Notes under the pieces: model-generated
Seen by the model: only the letters and a program-made list of their open reading frames with translations
Told to the model about the DNA's origin: nothing
Databases searched by the model: none
From: Nocardioides malaquae
GTDB taxonomy: Bacteria > Actinomycetota > Actinomycetes > Propionibacteriales > Nocardioidaceae
Direction of reading: 5' to 3'
Assembly (NCBI RefSeq): GCF_015070385.1
Contig: NZ_JADCSA010000001.1
Coordinates: 186,001-250,000, forward strand
Length of the DNA: 64,000 nt
Shown: positions 1 to 10,120 of the stretch, piece after piece
Numbering within the stretch: position 1 is the first letter of the stretch
How the letters are laid out: the number at the start of each line of letters is the position of its first letter
Translations under genes and position numbers: made by a program

Positions 1-227
1 CCACGGCTGACCAGCACCACACCCCACGAGGCCAGGGCCACCAGGCCCAGGGCCCCGGCGGCGGGCATCTCCCCCAGTCCCGGGTTGTTCTCGGTGAACC
101 AGTCCACGGCCCCCTGCCCCGTCCCGGGAGCCGTCAGGGTGACCCACCGCTGGTGGCCGGTCGCCGCCGCCAGAGCGGCACCGAGCACCCCGGCGAGCAC
201 CGTGGGGCCGAACGAGCGGTCAGCCAT
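1..227 (-). CDS. Trp-operon-associated membrane protein (TIGR02234-like), N-terminal part only
   Basis: The ATG at 227 overlaps the end of hisI by 8 nt, and the reading frame stays open to the left edge, so only the first 75 residues are visible. The translation begins [20 protein letters not shown], followed by a hydrophobic helix, an extracytoplasmic stretch containing [13 protein letters not shown], and a second hydrophobic segment. This start is typical of the small four-helix membrane protein found between hisI/trpE and trpC in actinobacteria. Its biochemical role is unknown to me. It is translationally coupled to hisI, and I expect trp genes just outside the window. The family call rests on resemblance and context. 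Confidence 0.72.
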   Translation of the reverse strand, partial: MADRSFGPTVLAGVLGAALAAATGHQRWVTLTAPGTGQGAVDWFTENNPGLGEMPAAGALGLVALASWGVVLVSR

Positions 228-576
228 CGGTGCTGGTCGCGAGGAGCAGGTCGGCGTCGAAGCAGGTGGCGTCGCCGGTGTGGCAGGCGCCGCCGACCTG
301 GTCGACCTTGACCAGGAGCGTGTCCTTGTCGCAGTCCAGGCGCACCTCCTTGACCCACTGCACGTGGCCCGAGGTGTCCCCCTTGACCCAGTACTCGCCG
401 CGGCTGCGCGACCAGTAGGTCGCCCGTCCGGTCGTCAGGGTGCGCGCGAGGGCCTCGTCGTCCATCCACCCCAGCATCAGCACCTCACCGGTGTCGTGCT
501 GCTGGACCACGGCGGGGACGAGCCCCTCGGCGGTGCGCTTGAGGCGGGCGGCGATGGCGGGGTCGAGTGACGTCAC
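220..576 (-). CDS. hisI: Phosphoribosyl-AMP cyclohydrolase
   Basis: HisI opens the adenine ring of phosphoribosyl-AMP in the third step of histidine synthesis. The 118-residue protein is the length of a stand-alone cyclohydrolase, with no HisE domain fused. The metal-binding C-terminal part is clear: [13 protein letters not shown] followed by [12 protein letters not shown], which supplies the conserved Cys and His ligands. The chosen start is the GTG at 576. A GGAGGG sits only 0-2 nt before it, too close for a normal ribosome site, but GATACT ends 6 nt before the GTG, so a leaderless mRNA is possible. It is separated from the rest of the his genes by two ABC transporter genes and overlaps the next gene downstream. 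Confidence 0.93.
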   Translation of the reverse strand: MTSLDPAIAARLKRTAEGLVPAVVQQHDTGEVLMLGWMDDEALARTLTTGRATYWSRSRGEYWVKGDTSGHVQWVKEVRLDCDKDTLLVKVDQVGGACHTGDATCFDADLLLATSTDG

Positions 577-613
577 CCCTCCAGTATCGCGCGGGTGGTC
601 CCGCCCGTTGCCG

Positions 614-2395
614 TCACCGCCCGTGCTGGGCCACCCAGGAGGCGTGGAGACGGGCGTACACACTGCCGCTCTCGGCCACCAGGAGCGCGTGGGGACCGCG
701 CTGGACCACCCGCCCTCGGTCGACCACGACGACCTCGTCGGCCTGTTCGGCCGTGGTGAGGCGGTGCGCGATCGTGACCGACGTGCGTCCGGACATCAGG
801 CGCTCGAGCGCCCTCCCGATGCGCACCTCCAGCTGAGGGTCGACGGCGCTGGTGGCCTCGTCGAGCACGAGCAGGTCGGGATCGGCCAACCTGGCCCGCA
901 GGAGCGCCACCAGCTGGCGCTCCCCCGCGGAGAGCGAGTCACCGCGCTGGCCGACCCGGGTGGACAGGCCGTCGGGCAGCGAGGCCAACCAGTCAGCCAT
1001 GCCCAGCTCCGCGGCGGCCGCCTCGATGTCGGCGTCGGTGGCGTCTGTACGTCCGTAGCGGACGTTGGCGGCCAGGGTGTCGTCGAAGAGGAAGCCCTCC
1101 TGGGGCACGAGGACGACACCGCGACGCAGGCTGGACGCGGCGATCTCGCGCACGTCCACGCCGTCGAGCAGCACGCGGCCCCGCGTCGGGTCCATCAGTC
1201 GGGTCAGGAGCTTGGCGATCGTCGACTTGCCGGAACCGGTCTCCCCCACCACCGCGACGCGAGTGCCGGCGGCGAGGTCGAGGGAGACGCCCCGCAGCAC
1301 CTCGGGCCCACCCGGGTAGGCGAACGAGACGTCCTCGAGGTGCACGTCGATGGGGCCCCGCGGCAGGACCACCCCGTCAGCACCCGGGTCGACCACGTCG
1401 GCCGGCGTCTCCAGGATGCCGATCACCCGGCGCCAGCTCGCGATCGCGTTCTGGGCGTCGGTGATGATCTGGGTGCCCATCTGCACCGGTCCGACGAAGA
1501 GGGTGACGAGGAAGGCGAAGGCCAGCACCGTGCCGGCGCTCATCTGGTCGGTGATGCCCAGCAGCACGCCCACCACCAGCACGCCGGCGTTGGCGAGTCC
1601 GGCGGAGATCCCGCCCAGCGAGAAGGAGATGACGGTGAACTTCTGCGCCCGGGTGCTCGCCGCCTTGAACCCGTCGATGGCCGTGTCGATGCGGGCCTGG
1701 GTGCGGTCCTGCACGGCGTGCGCACGCACCACGGAGGCCCCGACGACGGGCTCGGAGACGGCCGACAGCATGGTGGCCGCCTGGCGGCGCACCACGCCGT
1801 AGGCGTCGGCGAGCTTGCGCTGGAAGTAGCGGATGGAGGCGAAGAGGGGTGCGAAGCACAGCCAGACCACCAGGCAGAGCTGCCAGGAGTAGACGGCCAT
1901 CACCACGGTGGCCACCAGCACCTGGCCCACGCTGATCACCAGGAGCAGCCCGCCGAAGACCAGGAACTGGCTGATCTGGTCGACGTCGCTGGTGACGCGC
2001 GAGACGAGGGCGCCGCGCCGCTCGGTGCTCTGGGTGGCGATCGAGAGGTCGTGCACGTGCCGGAACGCCTTCGTGCGCAGCGAGGCCAGGCCGTTCTCGC
2101 TGGCCGTGAAGAGCCGCGCCGTCATCAGGTAGGACGCCAGGCTGGTGACGACCAGGCCCAGGAAGGCGGCCAGGCCCATCCGGGTCACGAAGGCGACGTC
2201 GGGCCCCCCCGCTCCGCCCAGTCCCCGGTCGAGGGTCTGCTGCACCGCGATCGGCACCACGACCTGTCCCAGCGAGGCAATCACGGCGAGCACGAGCGTC
2301 CACCTCACGCCCTTCGTCAGCTCGGGGCTGTGGGCCAGGCCGCGGCGGATCGTCTCGACCGCCCCGATCTCCTCACCGCTGGAGACGCCGCTCAT
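614..2395 (-). CDS. ABC exporter half-transporter, subunit with the intact Walker B glutamate
   Basis: This 593-residue protein has an N-terminal six-helix exporter domain (about residues 25-320) and a C-terminal ATPase domain. Walker A reads GETGSGKST and Walker [13 protein letters not shown], with the catalytic Glu present. The H-loop is intact (TIAHRLT). The signature loop is degenerate, LSAGERQ instead of LSGGQ. The start overlaps the stop of the partner gene by 4 nt (ATGA), so the two are almost certainly co-translated. In a heterodimer, this subunit would supply the working Walker site and pair it with the partner's intact signature loop. Substrate unknown; lipid or drug export is typical of the family. 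It lies inside the his operon between hisF and hisI. Confidence 0.9.
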   Translation of the reverse strand: MSGVSSGEEIGAVETIRRGLAHSPELTKGVRWTLVLAVIASLGQVVVPIAVQQTLDRGLGGAGGPDVAFVTRMGLAAFLGLVVTSLASYLMTARLFTASENGLASLRTKAFRHVHDLSIATQSTERRGALVSRVTSDVDQISQFLVFGGLLLVISVGQVLVATVVMAVYSWQLCLVVWLCFAPLFASIRYFQRKLADAYGVVRRQAATMLSAVSEPVVGASVVRAHAVQDRTQARIDTAIDGFKAASTRAQKFTVISFSLGGISAGLANAGVLVVGVLLGITDQMSAGTVLAFAFLVTLFVGPVQMGTQIITDAQNAIASWRRVIGILETPADVVDPGADGVVLPRGPIDVHLEDVSFAYPGGPEVLRGVSLDLAAGTRVAVVGETGSGKSTIAKLLTRLMDPTRGRVLLDGVDVREIAASSLRRGVVLVPQEGFLFDDTLAANVRYGRTDATDADIEAAAAELGMADWLASLPDGLSTRVGQRGDSLSAGERQLVALLRARLADPDLLVLDEATSAVDPQLEVRIGRALERLMSGRTSVTIAHRLTTAEQADEVVVVDRGRVVQRGPHALLVAESGSVYARLHASWVAQHGR

Positions 2396-4167
2396 GCCTG
2401 CACCTCCTCGTAGGCGTTGACGAGACGGGCGTAGGTCTCACTGCGACGCAGCAGCTCGGCGTGCGTGCCGGAGTCGACGACCCTGCCTCGGTCGAGGTGG
2501 ACGACCTCGTCGGCAAGGGCGATGGTCGCCTTGCGGTAGGCGATGACGACCAAGGTGGTCGCGGCCGCACCTTCACGCAGCGAGGCGAGGATGCGCTGCT
2601 CGACCTCGGGGTCGACCGCGCTGGTCGCGTCGTCGAGGACCAGCAGTCGTGGGCGTCGCAGCAGCGCCCGCGCCAGGGCGATGCGCTGGCGCTGCCCACC
2701 GGAGAGCGAGGTGCCGCGCTCCCCCAGCTGGGTGTCGAGCCCGGCCGGGAGGCGACGCACGAACTCGTCGGCCTGAGCGGTGCGCAGCGCGGCCCACACC
2801 TCCTCGTCGCCGACCTCCGCCCCCAGGGTCACGTTGCCGCGCACGCTGTCGTCGAAGAGGAAGGCCGTCTGCGGCACGACGGCGACGACCCGGGCCAGCT
2901 CGCCGGGTGCCAGGTCGCGCAGGTCGACGCCGTCGACGCGGACGGCCCCCTCGTCGGGATCGAGCAACCGCGCCAGCAGGAGGGTCAGGGTGCTCTTGCC
3001 GGAGGCGGTGGCCCCCACCACGGCCGTGGTCCGTCCGGGCAGCACCTCGAGGTCGACGTCCCGCAGCACCGGCACCTCGGGCACGTAGGCGTACCGGACG
3101 TGGTCGACCCGGAGGTGGGCCCCGGTGGCTGCCACGGGAGCGGGCGCCACTCCGTGGGGCATGGCGCCGGTGGCGTCGAGGACCGCCCGGGTGCGTTCGA
3201 AGCCGACGACACTGCGCGGGAACTCCCCCAGCAGCCAGCCGATCGCGCGGATGGGGAAGGACACGATGGTGAGGAGGTAGGCGACGGTGACGACGTCACC
3301 GGCGTCGCTGGCTCCCGAGCCCACGCGGGCAACGCCGACGGCCAGCACGACCAGGACACCGAGGTTGGGCAGGGCGGCCAGGACCGGGTCGAAGGCGGCC
3401 CGCACCCGGCCGGCGCGCACGTTCACGTCGCGCAGCTCGCGCACCCTGGCGTCGAACCGGGCGGTCTCCTCGGCCTCACGTCCCAGCGTCTTGACCACCA
3501 TGGCACCGTCGAAGGACTCGTGCGCCACCTCGGCGACCTCGGCACGCAGGCGCTGCGCGCGGGTCATCAACGGCGAGGCCAGGCGCTGGTAGACGACGTT
3601 GGCCACCACGACCGCGGGGAAGACCAGCAGGCCGACCAGCGCCAGGACCAGGTCAGCCGCGAGCATCTGGGCCACGGCGATGACCATCATCACCACCGTG
3701 CCCAGGGCCATCGGGAAGGGCGCGATGGGCGCCCAGGCCGCCTCGACGTCACTGGAGGCGTTGGAGAGCAGCTGCCCGGTGGGGTGGCGCTGGTGCCACT
3801 CCATGGGGAGCTCGAGGTACTTGCGGGTGACCGCGCGGCGGGTGTGGGCCTGCATCCGGTACTGCATGATGCCGGCCCCGAGGCGACGGGCCACGATGCC
3901 CACCGCACGCAGGATCGCCACCCCCACGAAGAGGGCGACGACCGCGACCAGCATCGACGGGGCGACCTCACCCTCCTCGAACGTGGGCAGCACGACGTTG
4001 TCGGTGGCCCATCCCAGCACCCAGGCGTCGGCCACGGTCAGGACCGCGAAGAGGACACTGCCCACGGTCGACAGGGTGAACACCACCGGCTCGCGGCGCA
4101 CGGCCACCCACAGGACGCGGAAGCCGGCAAGCGTGGTGGCGCCACGGCGCCGTGCCCCAGAAGTCAC
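2392..4167 (-). CDS. ABC exporter half-transporter, degenerate-site subunit
   Basis: This is the partner of the adjacent exporter gene: six membrane helices, then an ATPase domain. Walker A is GATASGKST and the signature LSGGQRQ is canonical. Walker B ends LLVLDDATSAVD with Asp in place of the catalytic Glu, and the H-loop His is Tyr (VIAYRKAT). Heterodimeric bacterial exporters commonly have one such degenerate site, so this pair should hydrolyse ATP mainly at one site. The GTG start at 4167 gives 591 residues, matching the partner. The frame is open further upstream but that part overlaps hisF and looks non-coding. The gene follows hisF by 43 nt, so it probably reads through from the his operon. 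Confidence 0.88.
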   Translation of the reverse strand: MTSGARRRGATTLAGFRVLWVAVRREPVVFTLSTVGSVLFAVLTVADAWVLGWATDNVVLPTFEEGEVAPSMLVAVVALFVGVAILRAVGIVARRLGAGIMQYRMQAHTRRAVTRKYLELPMEWHQRHPTGQLLSNASSDVEAAWAPIAPFPMALGTVVMMVIAVAQMLAADLVLALVGLLVFPAVVVANVVYQRLASPLMTRAQRLRAEVAEVAHESFDGAMVVKTLGREAEETARFDARVRELRDVNVRAGRVRAAFDPVLAALPNLGVLVVLAVGVARVGSGASDAGDVVTVAYLLTIVSFPIRAIGWLLGEFPRSVVGFERTRAVLDATGAMPHGVAPAPVAATGAHLRVDHVRYAYVPEVPVLRDVDLEVLPGRTTAVVGATASGKSTLTLLLARLLDPDEGAVRVDGVDLRDLAPGELARVVAVVPQTAFLFDDSVRGNVTLGAEVGDEEVWAALRTAQADEFVRRLPAGLDTQLGERGTSLSGGQRQRIALARALLRRPRLLVLDDATSAVDPEVEQRILASLREGAAATTLVVIAYRKATIALADEVVHLDRGRVVDSGTHAELLRRSETYARLVNAYEEVQA

Positions 4168-4210
4168 GTGGTCGTGAACCCGAGCAGGGGCCGCGGCATT
4201 CCCCGACGCC

Positions 4211-4972
4211 TCAGCGGACCGGGTGGCCCGAGGCCGCCAGGGCGCCCTTGACCTCGGAGATGCGCAGGGTGCCGAAGTGGAAGACCGAGGCGGCCAGGAC
4301 CGCGTCGGCACCGGCGTCGACGGCCGGGGCGAAGTGCTCGAGCCTGCCGGCTCCGCCGGAGGCGATCACCGGGGTGGTGACCTCGCGGCGCACGGCCTCG
4401 ATCAGCTCCAGGTCGAAGCCGTCCCGGGTGCCGTCGGCGTCCATCGAGTTCAGCAGGATCTCGCCGACGCCCAGCTCGGCGGCCCTCACGGCCCACTCGA
4501 TCGCGTCGAGGCCGGCGGACTGCCGTCCGCCGTGGGTGGTGACCTCGAACCCGGAGTCGGTGCCCGGAGCACGGCGGGCGTCCACCGAGAGCACCAGGAC
4601 CTGGTTGCCGAAGCGGTCGGCCACCTCGCGGATCAGCTCGGGACGGGCGATCGCCGCGGTGTTCATCGCGACCTTGTCGGCCCCGGCCCGCAACAGGCGG
4701 TCGACGTCCTCGACGGCGCGCACTCCCCCACCGACGGTGAGCGGGATGAAGATCTCCTCGGCGGTGCGCGAGACGATCTCCATGGTCGTCGCACGCGCCT
4801 CGTGGGAGGCGGAGATGTCGAGGAAGGTCAGCTCGTCGGCGCCCTCGGCGTCGTAGATCCGGGCCAGCTCGACCGGGTCACCGGCGTCGCGCAGCTCCTG
4901 GAAGTTGATCCCCTTGACCACCCGGCCGCCGTCGACGTCGAGGCACGGGATGACGCGGACCGCGAGGCTCAT
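4211..4972 (-). CDS. hisF: Imidazole glycerol phosphate synthase, cyclase subunit
   Basis: HisF uses ammonia from HisH to close the imidazole ring of imidazole glycerol phosphate and releases AICAR. The 253-residue TIM barrel is full length. The catalytic aspartates are visible in [15 protein letters not shown] near the N-terminus and in VLSVDARR near the middle; phosphate-binding loops TVGGGVR and ASGGAG are present. Its ATG overlaps the stop of priA by 4 nt. HisH, its glutaminase partner, lies two genes upstream in the same operon. Confidence 0.97.
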   Translation of the reverse strand: MSLAVRVIPCLDVDGGRVVKGINFQELRDAGDPVELARIYDAEGADELTFLDISASHEARATTMEIVSRTAEEIFIPLTVGGGVRAVEDVDRLLRAGADKVAMNTAAIARPELIREVADRFGNQVLVLSVDARRAPGTDSGFEVTTHGGRQSAGLDAIEWAVRAAELGVGEILLNSMDADGTRDGFDLELIEAVRREVTTPVIASGGAGRLEHFAPAVDAGADAVLAASVFHFGTLRISEVKGALAASGHPVR

Positions 4973-5718
4973 CGCTGCTCCCGCCTTGCGTCCGGCAGGG
5001 TCAGGGCCAGGGCCTCCTCGAGGGTGAACCGACCCTCGTAGAGCGCGGTACCGGCGATCGCGCCCTCCACGCCCAGGTCGACGAGGTCGGCCAGCGCGGC
5101 GATGTCATCGATGGTCGAGATGCCGCCCGAGGCGATCACCGGTCGGTCGGTGGCGGCGCAGACGTTGCGCAACAGCTCGGTGTTGGGCCCCTGCAGCATC
5201 CCGTCCTTGTCGACGTCGGTGACGACGTAGCGGGCGCAGCCCTCGGCGTCGAGCCGAGCGAGCGTCTCGTAGAGGTCTCCACCCTCGGAGGTCCACCCAC
5301 GCCCGGCCAGGGTCGTGCCGCGCACGTCGAGCGCGATCGCGATGCGGTCACCGTGCTCGGCGATGGCGCGGGCGCACCACTCCGGGTCCTCGATGGCGGC
5401 AGTACCGATGTTGACGCGCTCGCAGCCCGTGGCCAGCGCCTTGCGCAGCGACTCGTCGTCACGGATGCCCCCGGTCATCTCGACCTTGATGTCGAGGGTG
5501 CGCACGATCTCGGACTTGATCTCGAAGTTGTCGCCCTTGCCGAAGGCGGCGTCCAGGTCGACCAGGTGCAACCACTCGGCCCCGGCCTGCTGCCAGCGCA
5601 GGGCGGCATCGAGCGGGCTGCCGTACTGACCGCCGGTGCCCTCCACCCCCTGGGAGAGCTGGACGGCCTGGCCACCGGAGATGTCGACGGCGGGCAGGAG
5701 CTGCAGGTAGTTCGTCAT
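4969..5718 (-). CDS. priA: Phosphoribosyl isomerase A (HisA/PriA type)
   Basis: The enzyme isomerises ProFAR to PRFAR in histidine synthesis; actinobacterial PriA often also performs the TrpF reaction of tryptophan synthesis. The 249-residue barrel has the PriA hallmarks [32 protein letters not shown] and [10 protein letters not shown]. The first catalytic Asp is in [10 protein letters not shown]. The phosphate-binding Arg that normally follows (AVRL, Arg19 in M. tuberculosis PriA) is Gln here (AVQLSQG), while the Arg of GRGW is kept. Whether the TrpF activity survives cannot be told from the sequence. It lies between hisH and hisF and overlaps hisF by 4 nt. Confidence 0.93.
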   Translation of the reverse strand: MTNYLQLLPAVDISGGQAVQLSQGVEGTGGQYGSPLDAALRWQQAGAEWLHLVDLDAAFGKGDNFEIKSEIVRTLDIKVEMTGGIRDDESLRKALATGCERVNIGTAAIEDPEWCARAIAEHGDRIAIALDVRGTTLAGRGWTSEGGDLYETLARLDAEGCARYVVTDVDKDGMLQGPNTELLRNVCAATDRPVIASGGISTIDDIAALADLVDLGVEGAIAGTALYEGRFTLEEALALTLPDARREQR

Positions 5719-5750
5719 GTCGTCCTTGTCAGGAGAGGGGCCGCGAGGGC

Positions 5751-6389
5751 TCAGGTGAGGGTCCGGACCCAGTTGTGCAGCAGCGCCGCACCGGCGTCAC
5801 CGGACTTCTCGGGGTGGAACTGGGTGGCCCACAGGGGGCCGTTCTCGACGGCTGCCACGAAGCGGTCACCGCCGTGCTCGGCCCAGGTCACCAGGGGCGC
5901 CGCCGTGCGGTCGTTGGTGACCAGCTCCCACTCGCGGACCCCGTAGGAGTGCACGAAGTAGAAGCGCTCGTCCTCGACCCCGGCGAAGAGCTGCGAACCG
6001 GGTGCGGCCTCGACCGTGTTCCACCCCATGTGCGGCACGACCGGCGCCTGCAACCGCTCGACGGTCCCGGGCCACTCGTCGCAGCCGTCGGTCTCGACAC
6101 CGTGCTCGACACCCCGGGCGAAGAGGATCTGCATGCCCACGCAGATCCCCAGCACGGGGCGCCCGCCCGCGAGCCGACGACCGATGATCCGGTCGCCCTT
6201 GATCGCGCGCAGGCCCCGCATGCACGACTCGTACGCCCCCACGCCGGGCACCAGGAGTCCGTCGGCCGCCAGGGCGGCGTCGAAGTCGTCGGTGAGGGTG
6301 ACCCGCGCGCCCGCGCGCTCCACCGCGCGCACGGCCGAGCGCAGGTTGCCCGACCCGTAGTCGAGGACGACGACGGAGGGCGCCGTCAC
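5751..6389 (-). CDS. hisH: Imidazole glycerol phosphate synthase, glutaminase subunit
   Basis: HisH is the class I glutamine amidotransferase that feeds ammonia to HisF. The nucleophile elbow GICVGMQ holds the catalytic Cys, and the His and Glu of the triad are in TQFHPEKSG near the C-terminus. The oxyanion-strand region reads [11 protein letters not shown]. At 212 residues it is full length. The start overlaps the hisB stop by 4 nt, and priA begins about 30 nt downstream of its stop. Confidence 0.96.
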   Translation of the reverse strand: MTAPSVVVLDYGSGNLRSAVRAVERAGARVTLTDDFDAALAADGLLVPGVGAYESCMRGLRAIKGDRIIGRRLAGGRPVLGICVGMQILFARGVEHGVETDGCDEWPGTVERLQAPVVPHMGWNTVEAAPGSQLFAGVEDERFYFVHSYGVREWELVTNDRTAAPLVTWAEHGGDRFVAAVENGPLWATQFHPEKSGDAGAALLHNWVRTLT

Positions 6390-7012
6390 GCGGTGGCCCC
6401 GCTGCCGTCGCCCTCGAGGGTCCCCTTCGTGGAGGGCACACCGGTCTCGCGCGGGTCGAGGGCGGCCGCGTCGCGGAAGGCGCGGGCGAAGGCCTTGAAC
6501 TGCGCCTCCACCAGGTGGTGCGGGTCGCGCCCGGCCAGCACGCGGACGTGCAGGGCAATCTGGGCGTGGAAGGAGATCGACTCGAAGACGTGGCGGGTGA
6601 GCGACCCCTGGTAGTCACCCCCGATGGCCACGTAGATCTGCCCCTCAGGCTCACCGGTGTGCACGCAGTAGGGGCGGCCCGACAGGTCGACGACACCCTG
6701 GACGAGGGCCTCGTCCAGGGGCACGGTGGCGTCACCGAAGCGTCGGATGCCGCGCTTGTCACCCAGCGCCTGGCGCAGGGCCTGGCCGAGGATGATCGCG
6801 GTGTCCTCCACCGTGTGGTGGGCGTCGATGTGGGTGTCGCCCTCGGTCTTCACGGTGAGGTCGACCAGGGAGTGACGACCGAAGGCGTCGAGCATGTGGT
6901 CGAAGAAACCGACCCCGGTCGACACGTTCGTGCGACCGGTGCCGTCGATGTCGACCTCGACGAGGACCGAGGACTCCTTGGTGGTGCGCTCGATCCGGGC
7001 GGTGCGGCTCAT
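6386..7012 (-). CDS. hisB: Imidazoleglycerol-phosphate dehydratase
   Basis: This is the mono-functional IGPD enzyme (208 residues), without the phosphatase domain seen in enterobacteria. The manganese-binding repeats are clear: [13 protein letters not shown] and DIHIDAHHT-type motif [12 protein letters not shown] in the first half, and [20 protein letters not shown] with the following [11 protein letters not shown] in the second half. It overlaps hisC upstream and hisH downstream by 4 nt each, the usual sign of a tightly coupled operon. Confidence 0.97.
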   Translation of the reverse strand: MSRTARIERTTKESSVLVEVDIDGTGRTNVSTGVGFFDHMLDAFGRHSLVDLTVKTEGDTHIDAHHTVEDTAIILGQALRQALGDKRGIRRFGDATVPLDEALVQGVVDLSGRPYCVHTGEPEGQIYVAIGGDYQGSLTRHVFESISFHAQIALHVRVLAGRDPHHLVEAQFKAFARAFRDAAALDPRETGVPSTKGTLEGDGSGATA

Positions 7013-8133
7013 CGGGTCTCCTTGACGGTGGTGGGTGGGTGCGTGGCGATCACGTCGGTCAGCGCCGCTCGGAAGGCGGCCATCTCCTCGCCGGTGCCCA
7101 CCGACACGCGCAGCCAGCCCTCGGGGCCGGTCTCACGGATCAGGACGCCGGCGTCGAGGAGCGCCTGCCACACGGCGTGGCGGTCGGCGAAGGTGCCGAA
7201 GAGGACGAAGTTGGCGTCGGAGTCGGCGACCGCGCACCCCTGGTCGCGCAGCCACTCGACGGTCGAGTCGCGCTCGATCCGCAGGTCGGCCACCCTGCCC
7301 AACAGCTCGGGCGCGTGCCGCAGCGCGGCCAACGCCGTCGCCTGGGTGACCGCCGACAGGTGGTAGGGCAAGCGCACGATGCGGATCGCGTCGACCACCT
7401 CCTGGCGCGCCGCCAGGTAGCCCAGGCGAGCGCCGGCCAGCGCGAACGCCTTGGACATCGTGCGCGTGACGACCAGGTTGCGGTGGGTGTCGATGAGCTC
7501 CAGGGCACTGGGCACCCCGTCTCGCCGGAACTCGCCGTAGGCCTCGTCGATCACCACGAGTCCGTTGCCGGCCGCCTCGCAGAGCATGGAGACCGCCTCG
7601 GGAGGCAGCGCCGTGCCCGTCGGGTTGTTGGGACTCGGGAGCAGCACCACGGCCGGCTGCAGCTCCTGCACGAGCTGGCGGGCCTTGTCGAGGTCGAGGC
7701 TGAAGTCGTCCTCGCGCCGCGCCGCCACCCACTCGGTCAGGGAGTTGCGCGCGTACTCGGGGTACATCGCGTACGTCGGGGCGAAGGACAGTGCCGTGCG
7801 TCCGGGGCCACCGAAGGCCTGCAGGATCTGCATCATCACCTCGTTGGACCCGTTGGCCGCCCAGACCATGTCGGGCGTGAGGTCGCGACCACCGTCGCTG
7901 TTGAGGTAGTCGGTCAGGCCACGACGCAACGCGGAGAACTCCCGGTCGGGATACCGGTTGAGCCCGAGGGCCGCCTCCCGCACCGCCGCCGCGACGTCGT
8001 CGGCGGCCGCCGGCGAAGGACCGTACGGGTTCTCGTTGGTGTTGAGCTGGACCGGGACGTCGAGCTGGGGCGCACCGTAGGGCTCGTCCCCCACCAACGC
8101 GTCGCGCAGCGGGGGCCAGGGCAGCGAGCTCAC
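7009..8133 (-). CDS. hisC: Histidinol-phosphate aminotransferase
   Basis: HisC is a PLP enzyme that transfers an amino group from glutamate to imidazole acetol phosphate. The 374-residue fold-type I protein shows [11 protein letters not shown] at the N-terminus, the PLP-contacting [17 protein letters not shown], and the Schiff-base lysine in [15 protein letters not shown]. The start is a GTG at 8133 that overlaps the hisD stop (GTGA). It is the second gene of the his operon. Confidence 0.96.
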   Translation of the reverse strand: MSSLPWPPLRDALVGDEPYGAPQLDVPVQLNTNENPYGPSPAAADDVAAAVREAALGLNRYPDREFSALRRGLTDYLNSDGGRDLTPDMVWAANGSNEVMMQILQAFGGPGRTALSFAPTYAMYPEYARNSLTEWVAARREDDFSLDLDKARQLVQELQPAVVLLPSPNNPTGTALPPEAVSMLCEAAGNGLVVIDEAYGEFRRDGVPSALELIDTHRNLVVTRTMSKAFALAGARLGYLAARQEVVDAIRIVRLPYHLSAVTQATALAALRHAPELLGRVADLRIERDSTVEWLRDQGCAVADSDANFVLFGTFADRHAVWQALLDAGVLIRETGPEGWLRVSVGTGEEMAAFRAALTDVIATHPPTTVKETR

Positions 8134-9446
8134 TCCACGTCACCCCGGTCGCCCGCGAAGCGCACCTCGACGGCCTGGCCGTGGCCGGGTAGGTCCTCGG
8201 CCGTCGCGAGCGTGACCACGTGGCCCGCGACGTCGGCCAGCGCGCCGCGGGAGTAGTCGATGACGTGGACCGACTTCGTGAAGGCCCGCACCGACAGCCC
8301 GGAGGAGTGGCAGGCGCACCCAGCCGTCGGCAGGACGTGGTTGGAGCCCGCGCAGTAGTCGCCCAGCGACACCGGCGCCCACGGACCGACGAAGACGGCG
8401 CCGGCGTTGCGTACGCGAGCAGCCACCGCGGCGGCGTCGCGCGTGTGGATCTCCAGGTGCTCGGCGGCGTAGGCGTTGACCACGTCGAGGCCCTGCTCGA
8501 CGTCGCGCACCAGCACCACGCCGGACTGCTGACCGGTGAGCGCCGTGCGAATGCGCTCGACGTGCTTGGTCGCGGCCACCTGGGCCTCGAGCTCGACCAC
8601 CACGGCCTCCGCCAGCTGCTCGGAGTCGGTGACCAGCACCGACGCGGCCATCGGGTCGTGCTCGGCCTGGGAGATGAGGTCGGCCGCCACGAAGGCGGGG
8701 TCGGCGGAGTCGTCGGCCAGGATGGCGATCTCGGTGGGACCCGCCTCGGAGTCGATCCCGACGACGCCGCGCAGCTCGCGCTTGGCCGCCGCGACGTAGA
8801 TGTTGCCCGGCCCCGTCACCAGGTCGACCCGGGCACAGGGGCCGGCGCCGTGGGCGAACATGGCGATCGCCTGCGCGCCTCCGACGGCGTAGACCTCCTC
8901 CACCCCGAGCAACGCACAGGCCGCCAGGATGGTCGACTCCGGCAGTCCGCCGTTGTGCTTCTGCGGAGGGCTCGCCAGCGCGATCGAGCCGACCCCGGCG
9001 ACCTGCGCCGGGACCACGTTCATGACGACGCTGCTCACCAGCGGCGCCAGACCCCCGGGCACGTACAGCCCGACGCGGTCGACCGGGACCTTGCGGTGCA
9101 CCACCGTCGCCCCGGGGGCGAGCTCGGTCGTGACCTCGCCCTCGAGCTCTGCCTCACAGGTCGCCCGCAGCCGTCGGACGGACTCCTCCAGGGCACGACG
9201 CACGTCGGGGTCCAGGGCGTCGAGAGCCTCGACGAGGGCGGCGGACGGCACCTGCACCTCCGTCTGCTCCACCCCGTCGAACTGGCGCGTGTACTCCAGG
9301 ACCGCCTCGAGGCCCCGCGTACGCACCGCGTCGATGACCGGGCGGACGGCATGGGTCGCCGCCTCGACGTCGAACTCGGCACGAGGGACGCTCGCGCGGT
9401 AGTCCGTGGAGGCCTCTGCGGCCCGGAGGTCGATGCGGCGGATCAT
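8130..9446 (-). CDS. hisD: Histidinol dehydrogenase
   Basis: HisD oxidises histidinol twice to histidine using NAD and Zn. Recognisable blocks include [46 protein letters not shown] and the zinc-site stretch with LISQAEHDP. The ATG at 9446 is chosen because it begins MIRRIDLRA, the usual N-terminus, and gives 438 residues. A TATCAT element ends 7 nt before the ATG, so transcription probably starts at the start codon itself. This is the first gene of the his operon. Confidence 0.97.
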   Translation of the reverse strand: MIRRIDLRAAEASTDYRASVPRAEFDVEAATHAVRPVIDAVRTRGLEAVLEYTRQFDGVEQTEVQVPSAALVEALDALDPDVRRALEESVRRLRATCEAELEGEVTTELAPGATVVHRKVPVDRVGLYVPGGLAPLVSSVVMNVVPAQVAGVGSIALASPPQKHNGGLPESTILAACALLGVEEVYAVGGAQAIAMFAHGAGPCARVDLVTGPGNIYVAAAKRELRGVVGIDSEAGPTEIAILADDSADPAFVAADLISQAEHDPMAASVLVTDSEQLAEAVVVELEAQVAATKHVERIRTALTGQQSGVVLVRDVEQGLDVVNAYAAEHLEIHTRDAAAVAARVRNAGAVFVGPWAPVSLGDYCAGSNHVLPTAGCACHSSGLSVRAFTKSVHVIDYSRGALADVAGHVVTLATAEDLPGHGQAVEVRFAGDRGDVE

Positions 9447-9453
9447 GCGGTCA

Positions 9454-9459
9454 ATGATA
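9454..9459 (-). promoter_or_regulatory. Predicted -10 element of the his operon (leaderless)
   Basis: TATCAT on the minus strand ends 7 nt upstream of the hisD ATG. This matches the actinobacterial TANNNT -10 consensus at the distance expected for a leaderless mRNA. No convincing -35 hexamer is seen. There is no Shine-Dalgarno sequence between it and the ATG. Confidence 0.55.
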
Positions 9460-9517
9460 GGTCTCGGCCGCGTACGGACACCCATCCGTGTCCACCGGCT
9501 TCGTCACACCGCGCTGC

Positions 9518-10120
9518 TCACGCCCCGCTGCCGGCACGCGCACCGTCCGGCGAGTGCAAGTCGGGCGTGGCACGACGGTGCCGTCTTCCCGGCCCACCCA
9601 GGAAGATGCCGATCAGGCTGATCAGCGCCCCGACGGCCGGCGCGAGGGTCGCGGTGGAGGCGAAGGGCCACCACTGCCGCTCCACGCCGGCGAGGCGCAG
9701 GTCGGAGATGATCGGTTCCCAGTCGCCCGCGGTGCGTGCGATCGCGTGCGGGTCGTCGGGACCGAGCAGGTGACCCACCTGGTACATCACCCACGCGTGG
9801 ACCAGGGAGCCGAGCACGACCCCCGCGAGCACGACCAACGGCGCTCCGCGCACCCAGCGGGCCGCGACGGCCCCCAGGGCGATGCCCGCGACCAGACCCA
9901 CGACCGTGTACCACCCCGTGGCCGAGGCGTCCTGCAGGAGACCGTCGCGGTCGAGGTACCACTCCCCCTCCCACGCGGCCCCGGTCGGCGGCGTCCACAC
10001 CAGCTCCCACAGCCAGCCGGTCACCACACCCGTGAGGGCTCCCGCCACGACGAGACCCAGGAAGACCACGGCCTCTCGCCTCGAGGACGTCGACGTCCGA
10101 GGGGACCTCACGCCGCTCAC
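9518..10120 (-). CDS. Hypothetical integral membrane protein coupled to dnaE1
   Basis: I do not recognise the family. The GTG start at 10120 overlaps the dnaE1 stop (GTGA), giving 200 residues. A short charged N-terminus is followed by a first helix (AVVFLGLVVAGALTGVVTGW), an external loop rich in Trp (TPPTGAAWEGEWYLDRDG), and three more hydrophobic stretches, the last near ALISLIGIFLGGPG, then a basic tail. It is probably a four-helix membrane protein. Because it is translationally coupled to dnaE1, its expression should follow that gene; nothing ties its function to replication. The his operon starts 71 nt downstream with its own promoter. Confidence 0.72.
   Translation of the reverse strand: MSGVRSPRTSTSSRREAVVFLGLVVAGALTGVVTGWLWELVWTPPTGAAWEGEWYLDRDGLLQDASATGWYTVVGLVAGIALGAVAARWVRGAPLVVLAGVVLGSLVHAWVMYQVGHLLGPDDPHAIARTAGDWEPIISDLRLAGVERQWWPFASTATLAPAVGALISLIGIFLGGPGRRHRRATPDLHSPDGARAGSGA

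Noticed and set aside
440..2413. A 657-codon open frame on the plus strand
   Set aside because: It runs opposite hisI and the ABC exporter gene; the translation shows no domain and has shadow-frame composition.
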